Shown here: positions 31,215-39,825 of the stretch, piece by piece
How positions within the stretch are numbered: the stretch's first letter is position 1
Layout: each line of letters opens with the position of its first letter
Assembly (NCBI RefSeq): GCF_001905095.1
Contig: NZ_LWLS01000103.1
Coordinates: 1-54,426 of the forward strand
DNA from: Micromonospora sp. CB01531
GTDB taxonomy: Bacteria; Actinomycetota; Actinomycetes; Mycobacteriales; Micromonosporaceae
Reading direction: 5' to 3'
Length of the DNA stretch: 54,426 bases
Translations under genes and position numbers: made by a program
Notes under the pieces: generated by a model
What the model was told of the DNA's origin: nothing
What the model saw: only the letters and a program-made list of their open reading frames with translations
The model's database searches: none

Positions 31215-32107
31215 CGCGCGACCCCCGGCCGGACCTCGCCATCCAGCACCACCGCGGCGACCGCCGGCAGCGTCGCCGTGCCGGGCGCCAGGTAGCCGTC
31301 GTGCCCGGCGACGCCGTCGACCGGCAGCGGTCGGGCGCCGAAGGCAGGGTCACCGGGCCGGATGCCGTGCCCCAGGCCGGGCAGCCGTACCTGCGGCACC
31401 CGGCGGATCCAGTCGGTCGACGCCTCGGCCGCCCACACCCGGACGCCACCGAGCCGGCCCGCCCGGTCCACGCCGGTGCCGATGCCCCCGAGCGTCACCA
31501 GATCGGTGACCTGCGCCGGAGCGCGCCGCGCGGCCCGCCCGACCACCAGCGACCCGTAACTGTGCCCGATCAGGGTGATCGCCGCGTCCGGCCGGCGGGC
31601 GCCCAGGGTGCGCAGCGTGCTGAGCAGCGCCGCCGCGCCGCGGTCGGCGCTGGCGGTCCCGGCCGCGGTCAGTATGCCGTCCGGCGCGTCGTAGCCCAGC
31701 CAGGCCAGCACCGCGACCCGGGCCGCCGGGTCGGCCGCCCGCAGCTCCCGGTACAGGTCGCGGGCCTGCCGGGCCGGGGCGCGCCGGGCCACCCCGCCGA
31801 GCCCGCGGTCGAAATCCCGCAGCGTGCTGCCCACCCCGGGCACCAGCACCGCGATCCGGTCCGCCGTGGACAGGTCGCCCAGCACCTCCACGGCGAGCCC
31901 GTCGCCGCGCGGGTCGAAGACGAGGAACCGCCGACCGTCCGCGGCCCACCGGTCGTACGGCGGGCCGCCCGCGCGCAACTGCGCAGCCACCGTCGGGTAC
32001 GCCTCGACGTACGCCGTTGGTGCGGTCGGGCCGGGACGGCCCGGTGCCAGCAGGCCGAGGCCGAGCAGCGCGGTCGCCGCCACCCGGGCGGGTCGGGTCC
32101 AGTGCAT
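31211..32107 (-). CDS. Exported alpha/beta hydrolase (DUF1023-like)
   Basis: A 298-aa protein. Residues 1-30 form a probable signal peptide (RVAATALLGLGLLAPG). The alpha/beta hydrolase nucleophile elbow is LIGHSYGSLVVG, the catalytic Asp region is likely ASTDWIRRVP, and a late His lies in AGHDGYLAPGTATL. DUF1023 members of this form are common in actinomycetes and their substrates are unknown. It pairs with the acyltransferase by a 4-bp overlap, which suggests joint action on an acylated envelope molecule. Confidence 0.85.
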   Translation of the reverse strand: MHWTRPARVAATALLGLGLLAPGRPGPTAPTAYVEAYPTVAAQLRAGGPPYDRWAADGRRFLVFDPRGDGLAVEVLGDLSTADRIAVLVPGVGSTLRDFDRGLGGVARRAPARQARDLYRELRAADPAARVAVLAWLGYDAPDGILTAAGTASADRGAAALLSTLRTLGARRPDAAITLIGHSYGSLVVGRAARRAPAQVTDLVTLGGIGTGVDRAGRLGGVRVWAAEASTDWIRRVPQVRLPGLGHGIRPGDPAFGARPLPVDGVAGHDGYLAPGTATLPAVAAVVLDGEVRPGVAR

Positions 32108-32206
32108 CGTGAGGCTCCCTCCGGAAGTGGTCCGGCGGAAGCGTGCGGTGCGGACGGGGTGGAGATCGTCACCCTGCGGGCTGGTTCCCGGCGTGCTACC
32201 CGGGAG

Positions 32207-32869
32207 CTATTCGCCGGCGGCCACCAGACCCGTCTCGTAGGCGAGGACCACGGCCTGGGCGCGGTCGCGGAGCTGGAGCTTCGCCAGGATCCGCCCGATG
32301 TGGGTCTTCACGGTCTGCTCGGCGACCACCAGGTCCGCGGCGATCTCCGTGTTGGAACGGCCCCGGGCGATCAGCCGAAGCACGTCGGTCTCCCGGGGAG
32401 TCAGCGCGGCCAGGTCGGTGGGGCGGGGTTGGCGCCGGCCGGGGCGGGCGGCGAACTCCGCGATCAGCCGGCGGGTCACCGACGGGGCGAGCAGCGCGTC
32501 GCCGGCCGCCACCACCCGGACGGCGTGCACCAGGTCGGCGGCGGGGGCGTCCTTGAGCAGGAAGCCGCTCGCCCCGGCGCGCAGCGCCTCATAGACGTAG
32601 TCGTCCAGGTCGAAGGTGGTCAGGATGAGCACCCGGGGGCGGTCGGTCCGGCGGTCGCCGAGGAGTTGGCGGGTGGCGGCCAGCCCGTCCAGCACCGGCA
32701 TCCGCACGTCCATCAGCACCACGTCCGGGTCCAACCGGCGGGCCGCCTCGACGGCCGCCGCGCCGTCCGCGGCGTCCCCGACGACGAGCAGGTCCGGCTG
32801 GGCGGCCAGCAGCGCGCCGAAGCCCTGCCGGACCATCGCCTGGTCGTCCGCGATCAGCACCCGGATCAT
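32207..32869 (-). CDS. NarL/LuxR-type response regulator
   Basis: A 220-aa regulator. The receiver domain spans residues 1-120 with phosphorylation site Asp54 (VVLMDVRMP), acidic pair DD at 8-9 and the Lys in FLLKDAP. A C-terminal LuxR helix-turn-helix at about 150-210 reads LTPRETDVLRLIARGRSNTEIAADLVVAEQTVKTHIGRI. Partner of the histidine kinase, whose stop overlaps this start by ATGA. The acyltransferase/hydrolase operon 99 bp downstream is the nearest candidate target. Confidence 0.94.
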   Translation of the reverse strand: MIRVLIADDQAMVRQGFGALLAAQPDLLVVGDAADGAAAVEAARRLDPDVVLMDVRMPVLDGLAATRQLLGDRRTDRPRVLILTTFDLDDYVYEALRAGASGFLLKDAPAADLVHAVRVVAAGDALLAPSVTRRLIAEFAARPGRRQPRPTDLAALTPRETDVLRLIARGRSNTEIAADLVVAEQTVKTHIGRILAKLQLRDRAQAVVLAYETGLVAAGE

Positions 32870-34125
32870 CCGGCACCATCCTCCCCGTCGTACGGCAGCT
32901 GCGCGGCCACGGCGTAGCCGCCGCCGTCGACCGGCCCGGCGGCGAACGTACCGCCCAGCGAGAGGGCCCGTTCCCGCATCCCGGTCAGCCCGTGCCCGGC
33001 ACCCCGCTCGACCCGGGTCGACGCTCCCGTGCCGGCGGTGTTCTCGACGCGTACCGCCAGGGCGCGGGGACCGGGGCGGACGGTGACCCGCACCGCGGCG
33101 CCGGCGGCGTGCCGGGCGGCGTTCGCCAGCCCCTCCTGCACGATCCGGTACGCGGCCAGCCCGACCGGCGTGGGCGTCCCGGCGGTCGGCGCGAAAGCCT
33201 CCAGGGTGACCGCGAGGCCGGCCCGCCGGGCGGCCTCCACCATGGCCGGCAGGTCCGCCAGGCCGGGCTGGGGCGTGGTCTCCGGGCCCGCGGCCTCGCT
33301 GCGCAGCACGCCCAGCAGCCGGCGCATGTCGGTGAGCGCCTCCCGGGCCGACCCGGCGACGGCGGCGAACTCGGCCCGGGCCGGCTCCGGCAAATCGCCG
33401 AGGCGGTAGGGGGCGGTCTCCGCCTGCACGGCGATCATCGACATGTGGTGGGCCACCACGTCGTGCAGCTCCCGGGCGATCCGGGTGCGCTCCTCCAGCA
33501 CCGCCCGACGCTCCTTCTCCCGCTCGCTGAGCTCGGTCTGCGCGGCCAGGGCCCGGCGGGACAGCCGGTTGCCGCGGACGAGGTGGCCGAGCACCAGCAG
33601 GGCCAGGAGCAGCAGCATTACGCCAGCCCAGTTGTTGGAGCCGACCAGCGTAACCACCGGCACCATCGTGATAACGCCGACCCAGAGCAGCACCGGCCGG
33701 TCGACCCGGGCCGCCACCACCGCCAGCACGAGCAGCGACCCGAGCACCAGGACCGGGTTCCACGGCCAGGCCTGGCCCGGCGGCGCGTTGAACGTGCAGA
33801 TGAGCAGCGCCACGATGGTGAGCCGCCAGGCGAACAGCGGACGCCGGGGCAACGCGAGCAGCGGGGCGACGGTCAGCCCCGCGAACAGGATCGCCACCAC
33901 CCCGGGCAGGTGCCGGCCGGTCTCCTCGGCCAGGGTGGCGGCGAACAGGACCACCACCGCGAGCAGGCCGACGGGCCGCGCGTACCGGGCCAGCCGGGGC
34001 CAGCGCGCCAGGGGTGGCCGGGCGGGCGGGAAGTCCGGCCCCACGACGGTCCGCCGCAGCGCCTGCCAGGCGGCCCGGACCGGGTGCTTCTCCACCAGCG
34101 GAACCCTACGGTGCGGTGCGGTCAC
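32866..34125 (-). CDS. Membrane sensor histidine kinase (HisKA_3)
   Basis: A 419-aa kinase. Residues about 50-180 hold five to six transmembrane helices with almost no extracytoplasmic domain, so it probably senses a signal within the membrane. The dimerisation/phosphoacceptor helix is RIARELHDVVAHHMSM with His221. The ATP-binding domain has EGLANAARHA (N box) and GAGHGLTGMRERA (G box). NarL-type partner downstream with a 4-bp overlap. The start is GTG 34125; it is divergent from fabG (126 bp). Membrane-embedded kinases of this type often respond to cell-envelope stress. Confidence 0.93.
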   Translation of the reverse strand: MTAPHRRVPLVEKHPVRAAWQALRRTVVGPDFPPARPPLARWPRLARYARPVGLLAVVVLFAATLAEETGRHLPGVVAILFAGLTVAPLLALPRRPLFAWRLTIVALLICTFNAPPGQAWPWNPVLVLGSLLVLAVVAARVDRPVLLWVGVITMVPVVTLVGSNNWAGVMLLLLALLVLGHLVRGNRLSRRALAAQTELSEREKERRAVLEERTRIARELHDVVAHHMSMIAVQAETAPYRLGDLPEPARAEFAAVAGSAREALTDMRRLLGVLRSEAAGPETTPQPGLADLPAMVEAARRAGLAVTLEAFAPTAGTPTPVGLAAYRIVQEGLANAARHAAGAAVRVTVRPGPRALAVRVENTAGTGASTRVERGAGHGLTGMRERALSLGGTFAAGPVDGGGYAVAAQLPYDGEDGAG

Positions 34126-34181
34126 CGTCGTCCCACCAGGGGGTGAGCCGCCCCGTCGTACCCCGGTGTGACCTGGCCGCG

Positions 34182-34212
34182 TTAGCGCTTACCTGCCGGT
34201 AACCCCTAGGCT
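34182..34212 (+). promoter_or_regulatory. Putative fabG-inhA promoter with TTACC palindrome
   Basis: TAGGCT at 34207-34212 is a good actinobacterial -10 element, 39 bp before the fabG start. TTAGCG at 34182 could be a -35, though the 19-bp spacer is long. Between them TTACC-tgcc-GGTAA (34189-34202) is a perfect palindrome, well placed for a repressor of fatty-acid genes or for the divergent kinase gene. Confidence 0.45.
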
Positions 34213-34251
34213 CGCCAGCGGTTGAGAGATCAGTTGAGCAGAGGGGGAACG

Positions 34252-34956
34252 GTGGCCCGTACCGTGCTGGTGACCGGCGGAAACCGGGGGATCGGTCTGG
34301 CTATCGCGCAGGCCTTCGCCAAGCAGGGCGACCGGGTGGCGGTGACCCACCGCAGCGGGGACGCCCCCGCGGGCCTGTTCGGCGTGAAGTGCGACGTCAC
34401 CGACGCCGAGTCGGTGGACGCCGCGTTCACCGCCGTCGAGGCCGAGCTCGGTCCGGTCGAGGTGCTGGTCGCCAACGCCGGCATCACCGACGACACGCTG
34501 ATCATGCGGATGTCCGAGGAGCAGTTCACCCGGGTGCTCGACACCAACCTGACCGGCGCGTTCCGCTGCGCCAAGCGGGCCTCGACGAAGATGCTCCGGG
34601 CCAAGTGGGGTCGGATGATCTTCATCTCCTCCGTGGTCGGCCTGTACGGCGGTGTCGGGCAGGTCAACTACGCGGCCAGCAAGGCCGGCCTGGTCGGCGT
34701 GGCCCGCTCGATCACCCGCGAGCTGGGCAGCCGCAACATCACCGCGAACGTGGTGGCGCCCGGCTTCATCGACACCGACATGACCGCGGCGCTGCCCGAG
34801 GAGCGGCGCACCGAGTACCGCAAGGCCATCCCGGCCGGCCGCTTCGCCGAGCCGGACGAGGTCGCCGGCGTGGTCACCTGGCTCGCCTCGGACGCGGCCG
34901 GGTACATCTCCGGCGCCGTCATCCCGGTCGACGGCGGCCTGGGCATGGGTCACTGA
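34252..34956 (+). CDS. fabG: 3-oxoacyl-ACP reductase (MabA/FabG)
   Basis: A 234-aa short-chain dehydrogenase that reduces beta-ketoacyl-ACP with NADPH in type II fatty-acid elongation. Cofactor motif VTGGNRGIG (about residues 6-14), NAG motif VANAGIT, and catalytic triad in FISSVVGLYGGVGQVNYAASKAG (Ser, Tyr, Lys). GTG 34252 follows GAGGGGGAAC. It precedes inhA by 20 bp, as in mycobacteria (Rv1483). Confidence 0.95.
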   Translation: MARTVLVTGGNRGIGLAIAQAFAKQGDRVAVTHRSGDAPAGLFGVKCDVTDAESVDAAFTAVEAELGPVEVLVANAGITDDTLIMRMSEEQFTRVLDTNLTGAFRCAKRASTKMLRAKWGRMIFISSVVGLYGGVGQVNYAASKAGLVGVARSITRELGSRNITANVVAPGFIDTDMTAALPEERRTEYRKAIPAGRFAEPDEVAGVVTWLASDAAGYISGAVIPVDGGLGMGH

Positions 34957-34976
34957 GCAGAGCACGGAGGAAATCA

Positions 34977-35744
34977 ATGTCCGGACTTCTGGCCGGTAAG
35001 CGGCTGCTGGTCACCGGCGTCATCACCGACGCCTCGATCGCCTTCTCGGTGGCGAAGCTCGCCCAGGAGAACGGCGCCCAGGTCGTGCTCACCGGCTACG
35101 GCCGGCTCTCCCTGGTCGAGCGGATCGCCAAGCGGCTGCCCGAACCGGCCCCGGTTATCGAGCTGGACGTGACCAACGCCGAGCACCTGGCCGGCCTCGC
35201 GGACCAGGTGCGCGAGCACGTCGACGGCCTGGACGGGGTGGTGCACTCGATCGGCTTCGCCCCGCAGAGCTGCCTCGGCGGTGGTTTCCTCGACGCGCCG
35301 TGGGAGGACGTGGCCACCGCCGTGCACGTCTCGACCTACTCGTACAAGTCCCTCGCCATGGCGGCGCTGCCGCTGATGTCGGCGGGCGGCGCGGTGGTCG
35401 GCCTCACCTTCGACGCCACCAAGGCCTGGCCGGTGTACGACTGGATGGGCGTGGCCAAGGCCGGGCTCGAGTCCGCCTCCCGCTACCTGGCGCTGCACCT
35501 GGGCAAGCGGGGCATCCGCAGCAACCTGGTCGCCGCCGGCCCGCTGCGCACCATCGCCGCCAAGTCCATCCCCGGCTTCGAGCAGTTCGAGGACGCCTGG
35601 GCCGAGCGCGCGCCGCTGGGCTGGAACCTCACCGACCAGGAGCCGGCCGCCCGGGCCTGCCTGGCGCTGCTGTCGGACTGGTTCCCGGCCACCACCGGCG
35701 AGATCGTCCACGTCGACGGCGGCTACCACGCGATCGGCTCCTGA
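34977..35744 (+). CDS. inhA: Enoyl-ACP reductase InhA
   Basis: A 255-aa NADH-dependent enoyl-ACP reductase, the last step of each type II elongation cycle. The N-terminus LLVTGVITDASIAFSVAKLAQENGA is the InhA-type glycine motif. VYDWMGVAKAGLESASRYLALHLGKRGIRSNLVAAGP holds the active-site Tyr and Lys and matches mycobacterial InhA closely. The ATG follows ACGGAGGAAA. It is cotranscribed with fabG; a strong hairpin after the stop separates it from the ferrochelatase gene. Confidence 0.96.
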   Translation: MSGLLAGKRLLVTGVITDASIAFSVAKLAQENGAQVVLTGYGRLSLVERIAKRLPEPAPVIELDVTNAEHLAGLADQVREHVDGLDGVVHSIGFAPQSCLGGGFLDAPWEDVATAVHVSTYSYKSLAMAALPLMSAGGAVVGLTFDATKAWPVYDWMGVAKAGLESASRYLALHLGKRGIRSNLVAAGPLRTIAAKSIPGFEQFEDAWAERAPLGWNLTDQEPAARACLALLSDWFPATTGEIVHVDGGYHAIGS

Positions 35745-35750
35745 GCCGCC

Positions 35751-35798
35751 GAGAGGGGCCCCTTGCTGACGCCTCCGGCGCAGCAAGGGGCCCCTCTC
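35751..35798. terminator. 18-bp perfect hairpin after inhA
   Basis: Arms 35751-35768 and 35781-35798 pair perfectly around a 12-nt loop. It starts 7 bp after the inhA stop and lies before the codirectional ferrochelatase gene, so it probably limits read-through into hemH. The AGGGGCCCCT core is itself palindromic. Confidence 0.88.
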
Positions 35799-35857
35799 CA
35801 CATCCGCACCCAGGGGGCGTCGCATCCCCGTCATCCTGGGCGGGAGAGAATGAGCCC

Positions 35858-36889
35858 ATGGCGTACGACGCGTTGGTGCTGGTCTCCTTCGGCGGCCCCG
35901 AGCGGCCCGAGGACGTGCTGCCCTTCCTGCAGAACGTCACCCGGGGGCGGGGCGTGCCACCGGAGCGGCTCGCCGAGGTCGCCGAGCACTACCTGCACTT
36001 CGGCGGGGTCTCCCCGATCAACCAGCAGTGCCGGGACCTGCTCGCGGCGATCCGCGCGGACTTCGCCGCCAACGGCGTCGACCTGCCGGTCTACTGGGGC
36101 AACCGCAACTGGGACCCGATGCTCGCCGACACCGTGGCGCGGATGCGCGACGACGGCGTGCAGCGGGCCCTCGCCTTCGTCACCAGCGCCTACGGTGGCT
36201 ACTCCTCGTGCCGGCAGTACCAGGAGGACATCGCCGCCGCCCGGGCCACGGTCGGCCCGGACGCCCCGCTGATCGAGAAGCTGCGCCAGTTCTGGGACCA
36301 CCCCGGCTTCGTCGAGCCGCACGCCGACGCGGTGCGGGCGGCACTGGCGCAGCTCGACCCGGCCAAGCGGGACAGCACCCGAGTGGTGTTCACCGCGCAC
36401 TCCATCCCGGTCTCGGCGGCCGCCACCGCCGGCCCGCACGGCGGCCGGTACACCGCCCAGCTCGCGGAGACCGCCCGGCTGGTGCACGCCGCCGCGGCGC
36501 CGGACCTGCCGTACGACCTGGTCTGGCAGAGCCGCTCCGGGCCGCCGCAGGTGCCGTGGCTGGAGCCGGACGTCAACGACCACCTGGCCGACCTCGCCGA
36601 GCAGGGCGTGACCGGCGTGGTGATCAGCCCGATCGGGTTCGTCTCCGACCACCTGGAGGTGGTCTGGGACCTGGACACCGAGGCGCTGGAGACGGCCAAG
36701 CAGCTCGGCCTCGACTTCGTCCGGGCCGGCACCCCGGGCACCGACCCGCGCTTCGTGGCGATGGTCCGCGAGCTGGTGCTGGAACGCACCGCCCCGGCCG
36801 GCGAACGGCTCGTCCGCCGCCTCGGCGAGCTGCCCATCTGGGACACCTGCCCGGCGTTGTGCTGCGTGCCCCCGGCCCGCCGCCCCTGA
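35858..36889 (+). CDS. hemH: Coproporphyrin/protoporphyrin ferrochelatase
   Basis: A 343-aa cytosolic ferrochelatase. The conserved iron-handling His is in VVFTAHSIPVS, GGYSSCRQYQED and SRSGPPQVPWLEPDV are family motifs, and the acidic E in SDHLEVVWDLD is the second ligand. In actinobacteria this enzyme (also called CpfC) inserts iron into coproporphyrin III. The C-terminal TCPALCC cluster resembles the cysteines that bind a [2Fe-2S] cluster in actinobacterial ferrochelatases. ATG 35858 has GGGAGAGAA upstream. It lies next to inhA as in mycobacteria (Rv1485). Confidence 0.94.
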   Translation: MAYDALVLVSFGGPERPEDVLPFLQNVTRGRGVPPERLAEVAEHYLHFGGVSPINQQCRDLLAAIRADFAANGVDLPVYWGNRNWDPMLADTVARMRDDGVQRALAFVTSAYGGYSSCRQYQEDIAAARATVGPDAPLIEKLRQFWDHPGFVEPHADAVRAALAQLDPAKRDSTRVVFTAHSIPVSAAATAGPHGGRYTAQLAETARLVHAAAAPDLPYDLVWQSRSGPPQVPWLEPDVNDHLADLAEQGVTGVVISPIGFVSDHLEVVWDLDTEALETAKQLGLDFVRAGTPGTDPRFVAMVRELVLERTAPAGERLVRRLGELPIWDTCPALCCVPPARRP

Positions 36890-36923
36890 GCCCGACCAAC
36901 CTCCGACACCCCTGGGACGACAC

Positions 36924-37703
36924 ATGCATGACCGCAAGCCGGTGCAGAGCTGGCTCACCGACATGGACGGCGTGCTGGTGCACGAGGGCCAGCCGGTGCC
37001 CGGTGCGCCCGAGTTCATCAAGAAGCTGCGTGCCTCCGGCAAGCCGTTCCTGGTGCTGACCAACAACTCGATCTACACCCCACGGGACCTGCAGGCCCGG
37101 CTGGCCCGGATGGGACTCGACGTGCCGGAGGAGGCGATCTGGTCGTCCGCCCTGGCCACCGCCCAGTTCCTGGCCGACCAGCGCCCGGGCGGCACCGCGT
37201 ACGTGATCGGCGAGGCCGGGCTGACCACGGCCCTGCACGCGGTGGGGTACGTGCTCAGCGACTTCGCCCCGGACTACGTGGTGCTCGGGGAGACCCGCAC
37301 CTACAGCTTCGAGGCGATCACCAAGGCGATCCGGCTGATCAACGACGGGGCCCGGTTCATCTGCACCAACCCGGACGCGACCGGCCCGTCGATCGAGGGC
37401 GCGCTGCCGGCCGCCGGCTCGGTGGCCGCGATGATCTCCAAGGCGACCGGGGTGGAGCCGTACTTCGTCGGCAAGCCCAACCCGATGATGATGCGCTCGG
37501 CGTTGAACACCATCGACGCGCACTCGGAGAGCACCGCGATGATCGGCGACCGGATGGACACCGACGTCCTCTGCGGCCTGGAGGCCGGGCTGGAGACGAT
37601 CCTGGTGCTCACCGGGATCAGCTCGCGGGCCGAGGCGGAACGCTACCCGTACCGGCCGTCCCGGATCGTCGACTCGATCGCCGACCTGATCGACGAGGTC
37701 TAG
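36924..37703 (+). CDS. HAD-superfamily class IIA phosphatase (NagD-like)
   Basis: A 259-aa phosphatase. Motif I LTDMDGVLVHEG (nucleophile Asp and acid Asp), motif II VLTNNS, the Lys in FVGKPNPMMM and motif IV MIGDRMDTDVLCGLEAGL are all intact. A class IIA cap lies between motifs II and III. Substrates in the NagD group are nucleotides or sugar phosphates. It follows the ferrochelatase gene by 34 bp and may share its transcript. Confidence 0.92.
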   Translation: MHDRKPVQSWLTDMDGVLVHEGQPVPGAPEFIKKLRASGKPFLVLTNNSIYTPRDLQARLARMGLDVPEEAIWSSALATAQFLADQRPGGTAYVIGEAGLTTALHAVGYVLSDFAPDYVVLGETRTYSFEAITKAIRLINDGARFICTNPDATGPSIEGALPAAGSVAAMISKATGVEPYFVGKPNPMMMRSALNTIDAHSESTAMIGDRMDTDVLCGLEAGLETILVLTGISSRAEAERYPYRPSRIVDSIADLIDEV

Positions 37704-37736
37704 ACGGCGGAGGGCCGCCGGACAGACGGCCCGCGA

Positions 37737-38531
37737 TCAGGGACGCAACGGGGCGTTGCAGGCGGCCACCAGCGCCTGCCGGCAGGCGGTGGTCAGCGGG
37801 CGCAGCGCGGCGTCCCGCTGCTGCGCCTCGTAGGTGTTGACCGCTCCGCCCGGGGCGCTCTCCCCGGCCAGGGCCAGCACCCGGTCCAGCACCGCGGCGC
37901 GGGCGAACAGCCGGCGGGCCCGCGGGTCGAACCCGGGGGGCAGGTCGGTCGTACCGTCGGGGCGGCGCAGCGCCGCGAGGGCGCCGGCCAGCTCGGGCCG
38001 CCACTGGGCCACATCCAGCCGGGTGAGCGCGGCGGTCGTCTCGGCGAGCGCGACCGCCAGCTCGGCCTCGGCCTCGGCCGCGCCGGGCACCGCGAGGGAC
38101 GCCTTCGGCGCGTCCGCCGGCAGCGGGTACACCCGCCACAGCACCGTCTCCCAGGTCATCCCGGAACCGGAGGTGTGGCTGCGCACCTCCGGGACCAGCC
38201 CGAGCCCGCTGGCCACCACCGCCTCGCCGGCGAGCAGCGCCGCGCCGGCGAAGTCGCCCGGGCCGGGCAGCCCGCGCGGGTCGCCCGGGGCGGGCAGCAC
38301 CAGGCGGATCTCGTCCGGGGAGAGCTTCGCCAAGCTGGGCAGTGCCTCCCGCAGGGACACGTCGGTCCAGGTGCCGGGGGCGTCGGCGACCAGGTGCTCC
38401 TCGTCTCCGGCGATCGCCTCGGCGACCTCGTCGAACGGCACCAGGCCGGCCCGCCAGGCGCGTACCCAGGCAACCAACCGGCTCGACCGGCGCGGAGCCA
38501 GGGTGGCCGCGCCCGTTGCGGGGGAGGACAT
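37737..38531 (-). CDS. Conserved actinobacterial protein (Rv1486c-like position)
   Basis: A 264-aa soluble protein, Ala/Leu-rich, without a motif I can name. The start at 38531 (MSSPATGAATLAPRR) has no clear ribosome site; an internal start is possible. Orientation and place, opposite to and after the mabA-inhA-ferrochelatase genes, match M. tuberculosis Rv1486c, and I infer orthology from synteny and not from sequence comparison. It is convergent with the HAD gene (33 bp) and divergent from the DUF3097 gene. Confidence 0.7.
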   Translation of the reverse strand: MSSPATGAATLAPRRSSRLVAWVRAWRAGLVPFDEVAEAIAGDEEHLVADAPGTWTDVSLREALPSLAKLSPDEIRLVLPAPGDPRGLPGPGDFAGAALLAGEAVVASGLGLVPEVRSHTSGSGMTWETVLWRVYPLPADAPKASLAVPGAAEAEAELAVALAETTAALTRLDVAQWRPELAGALAALRRPDGTTDLPPGFDPRARRLFARAAVLDRVLALAGESAPGGAVNTYEAQQRDAALRPLTTACRQALVAACNAPLRP

Positions 38532-38702
38532 GCCGAAAGGGTACGTGTTCCCCGCCGCCCCTGTCTCGGCTGCCGCTCCGGCGGCGTGACCTGCCCCCAA
38601 CTGCCCGCTTCGCCCGGTTCTTGGCCGGCGCCGGCCGTCGACCAGCGGCCGCGGCGGCGCGTCGGCGGGCGACACGCCGGGCCGCCGATTAGCGTGATCG
38701 AC

Positions 38703-39515
38703 ATGGCGGGGCGATACGGCGAGGACGTGCTGGCGGGGGACTGGCGGCGGCGGAAGGTCACCCCGGAGGTGGACGCCGAACCGGACCTGGTCGTCGAGGA
38801 CGCCGACTCGGGGTTCTGCGGCGTGGTCGTCGGCTTCGAGTCCGGCGCGGTGGTGCTGGAGGACCGGCACGGCCGGCGACGCAACTTCCCACTGCTCCCG
38901 GCCGCGTTCCTGCTCGACGGCCAGCCCGTCACCCTGCGCCGCCCGGTACGCGCCCCGGTGCCCGCCGCCCGGCGGCGGACCGCCTCCGGCTCGATCGCGC
39001 TCGACAACGTGCGGGCCCAGGTCGCCAAAGCCAGCCGGATCTGGGTCGAGGGCGTGCACGACGCGGCGCTGGTCGAGCGGATCTGGGGCGACGACCTGCG
39101 GATCGAGGGCGTGGTGGTGGAGCCCCTGGACGGCATCGACGCCCTCGCCGCCGAGGTACGCGCCTTCGACCCCGGTCCGGGCCGCCGGCTCGGCGTGCTC
39201 GTCGACCACCTCGTGCCGGGCTCCAAGGAGAGCCGGATCGTGGCGGCGGTGACCTCGCCGCACGTGCTGGTCACCGGCCACCCGTACGTGGACGTGTGGC
39301 AGGCGGTGAAGCCGACGGCGCTGGGCATCCCGGCCTGGCCGGTGGTGCCGCCGGGACGGCCCTGGAAGGAGGGGGTCTGCGCGGCCCTCGGGGTGGCCGA
39401 GCCGGCGGACATGTGGCGGCACATCCTGTCCCGGGTGGACAGCTTCGCGGACGTGGAGACGCCGTTGATCAACGCGATGGAGCGGTTGATCGATTTCGTC
39501 ACCGACCCTGTGTAG
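38703..39515 (+). CDS. DUF3097 family protein
   Basis: A 270-aa soluble protein characteristic of actinomycetes. RYGEDVLAGDWRRRKVTPEV at the start, IWVEGVHDAALVERIWGDDLR in the middle and LGVLVDHLVPGSKESRI are the family's conserved segments. The middle part has the look of a Toprim-like domain (E..D and DH), an inference from the pattern VEG.HD / LVDHL. Its function is unknown. Divergent from the preceding gene, and followed by two long hairpins. Confidence 0.85.
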   Translation: MAGRYGEDVLAGDWRRRKVTPEVDAEPDLVVEDADSGFCGVVVGFESGAVVLEDRHGRRRNFPLLPAAFLLDGQPVTLRRPVRAPVPAARRRTASGSIALDNVRAQVAKASRIWVEGVHDAALVERIWGDDLRIEGVVVEPLDGIDALAAEVRAFDPGPGRRLGVLVDHLVPGSKESRIVAAVTSPHVLVTGHPYVDVWQAVKPTALGIPAWPVVPPGRPWKEGVCAALGVAEPADMWRHILSRVDSFADVETPLINAMERLIDFVTDPV

Positions 39516-39528
39516 TGGTTGCGCTTGA

Positions 39529-39602
39529 GGGCCGGGGGCGACCGTGCCCGGCTCCGGGCGGTCAGGCTTGATCCCTCCGCCGGGCACGGTCGCCCCCGGC
39601 CC
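39529..39602. terminator. Hairpin with 23-bp perfect GC-rich stem
   Basis: Arms 39529-39551 and 39580-39602 are perfect inverted copies around a 28-nt loop. It lies 13 bp beyond the DUF3097 stop and is a likely terminator for it. Confidence 0.85.
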
Positions 39603-39662
39603 CGTCGTGCGTCGGCTGCGTGGCTCGGTGCCGGCGGTCCGGAGATGGTGACCTCAGTGGTG

Positions 39663-39722
39663 CTACGAACTTGATGATGTGAACGGATCGGGGGTGAGTC
39701 GTTCACATCATCAAGTTCGTAG
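39663..39722. terminator. Hairpin with 23-bp perfect A/T-rich stem
   Basis: Arms 39663-39685 and 39700-39722 pair perfectly around a 14-nt loop. The stem (CTACGAACTTGATGATG at its outer end) is about half A/T, which is striking for this genome. As the second hairpin between convergent genes it probably stops transcription from the right. A recombination or protein-binding role is also possible. Confidence 0.8.
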
Positions 39723-39750
39723 CGGCTGGATCCCTTTCTGCCAGATCGGC

Positions 39751-39825
39751 CGGCCTGCGGCGGCCGGGTCGGCCTGCGGCGGCCGGGTCGGCCTGCGGCG
39801 ACCGGCGGGCCTGCGGCGACCGGCT
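39751..39825. repeat. Four tandem 19-bp units
   Basis: Units of the type CGGCCTGCGGCGGCCGGGT start at 39751, 39770 and 39789. A diverged 18-bp copy is at 39808. It is noncoding, 33 bp from the end of the beta-lactamase-like gene. It probably arose by slippage. Confidence 0.9.

Noticed and set aside
39751..39825. CRISPR-like array
   Set aside because: Four contiguous 19-bp units without spacers; a simple tandem repeat.
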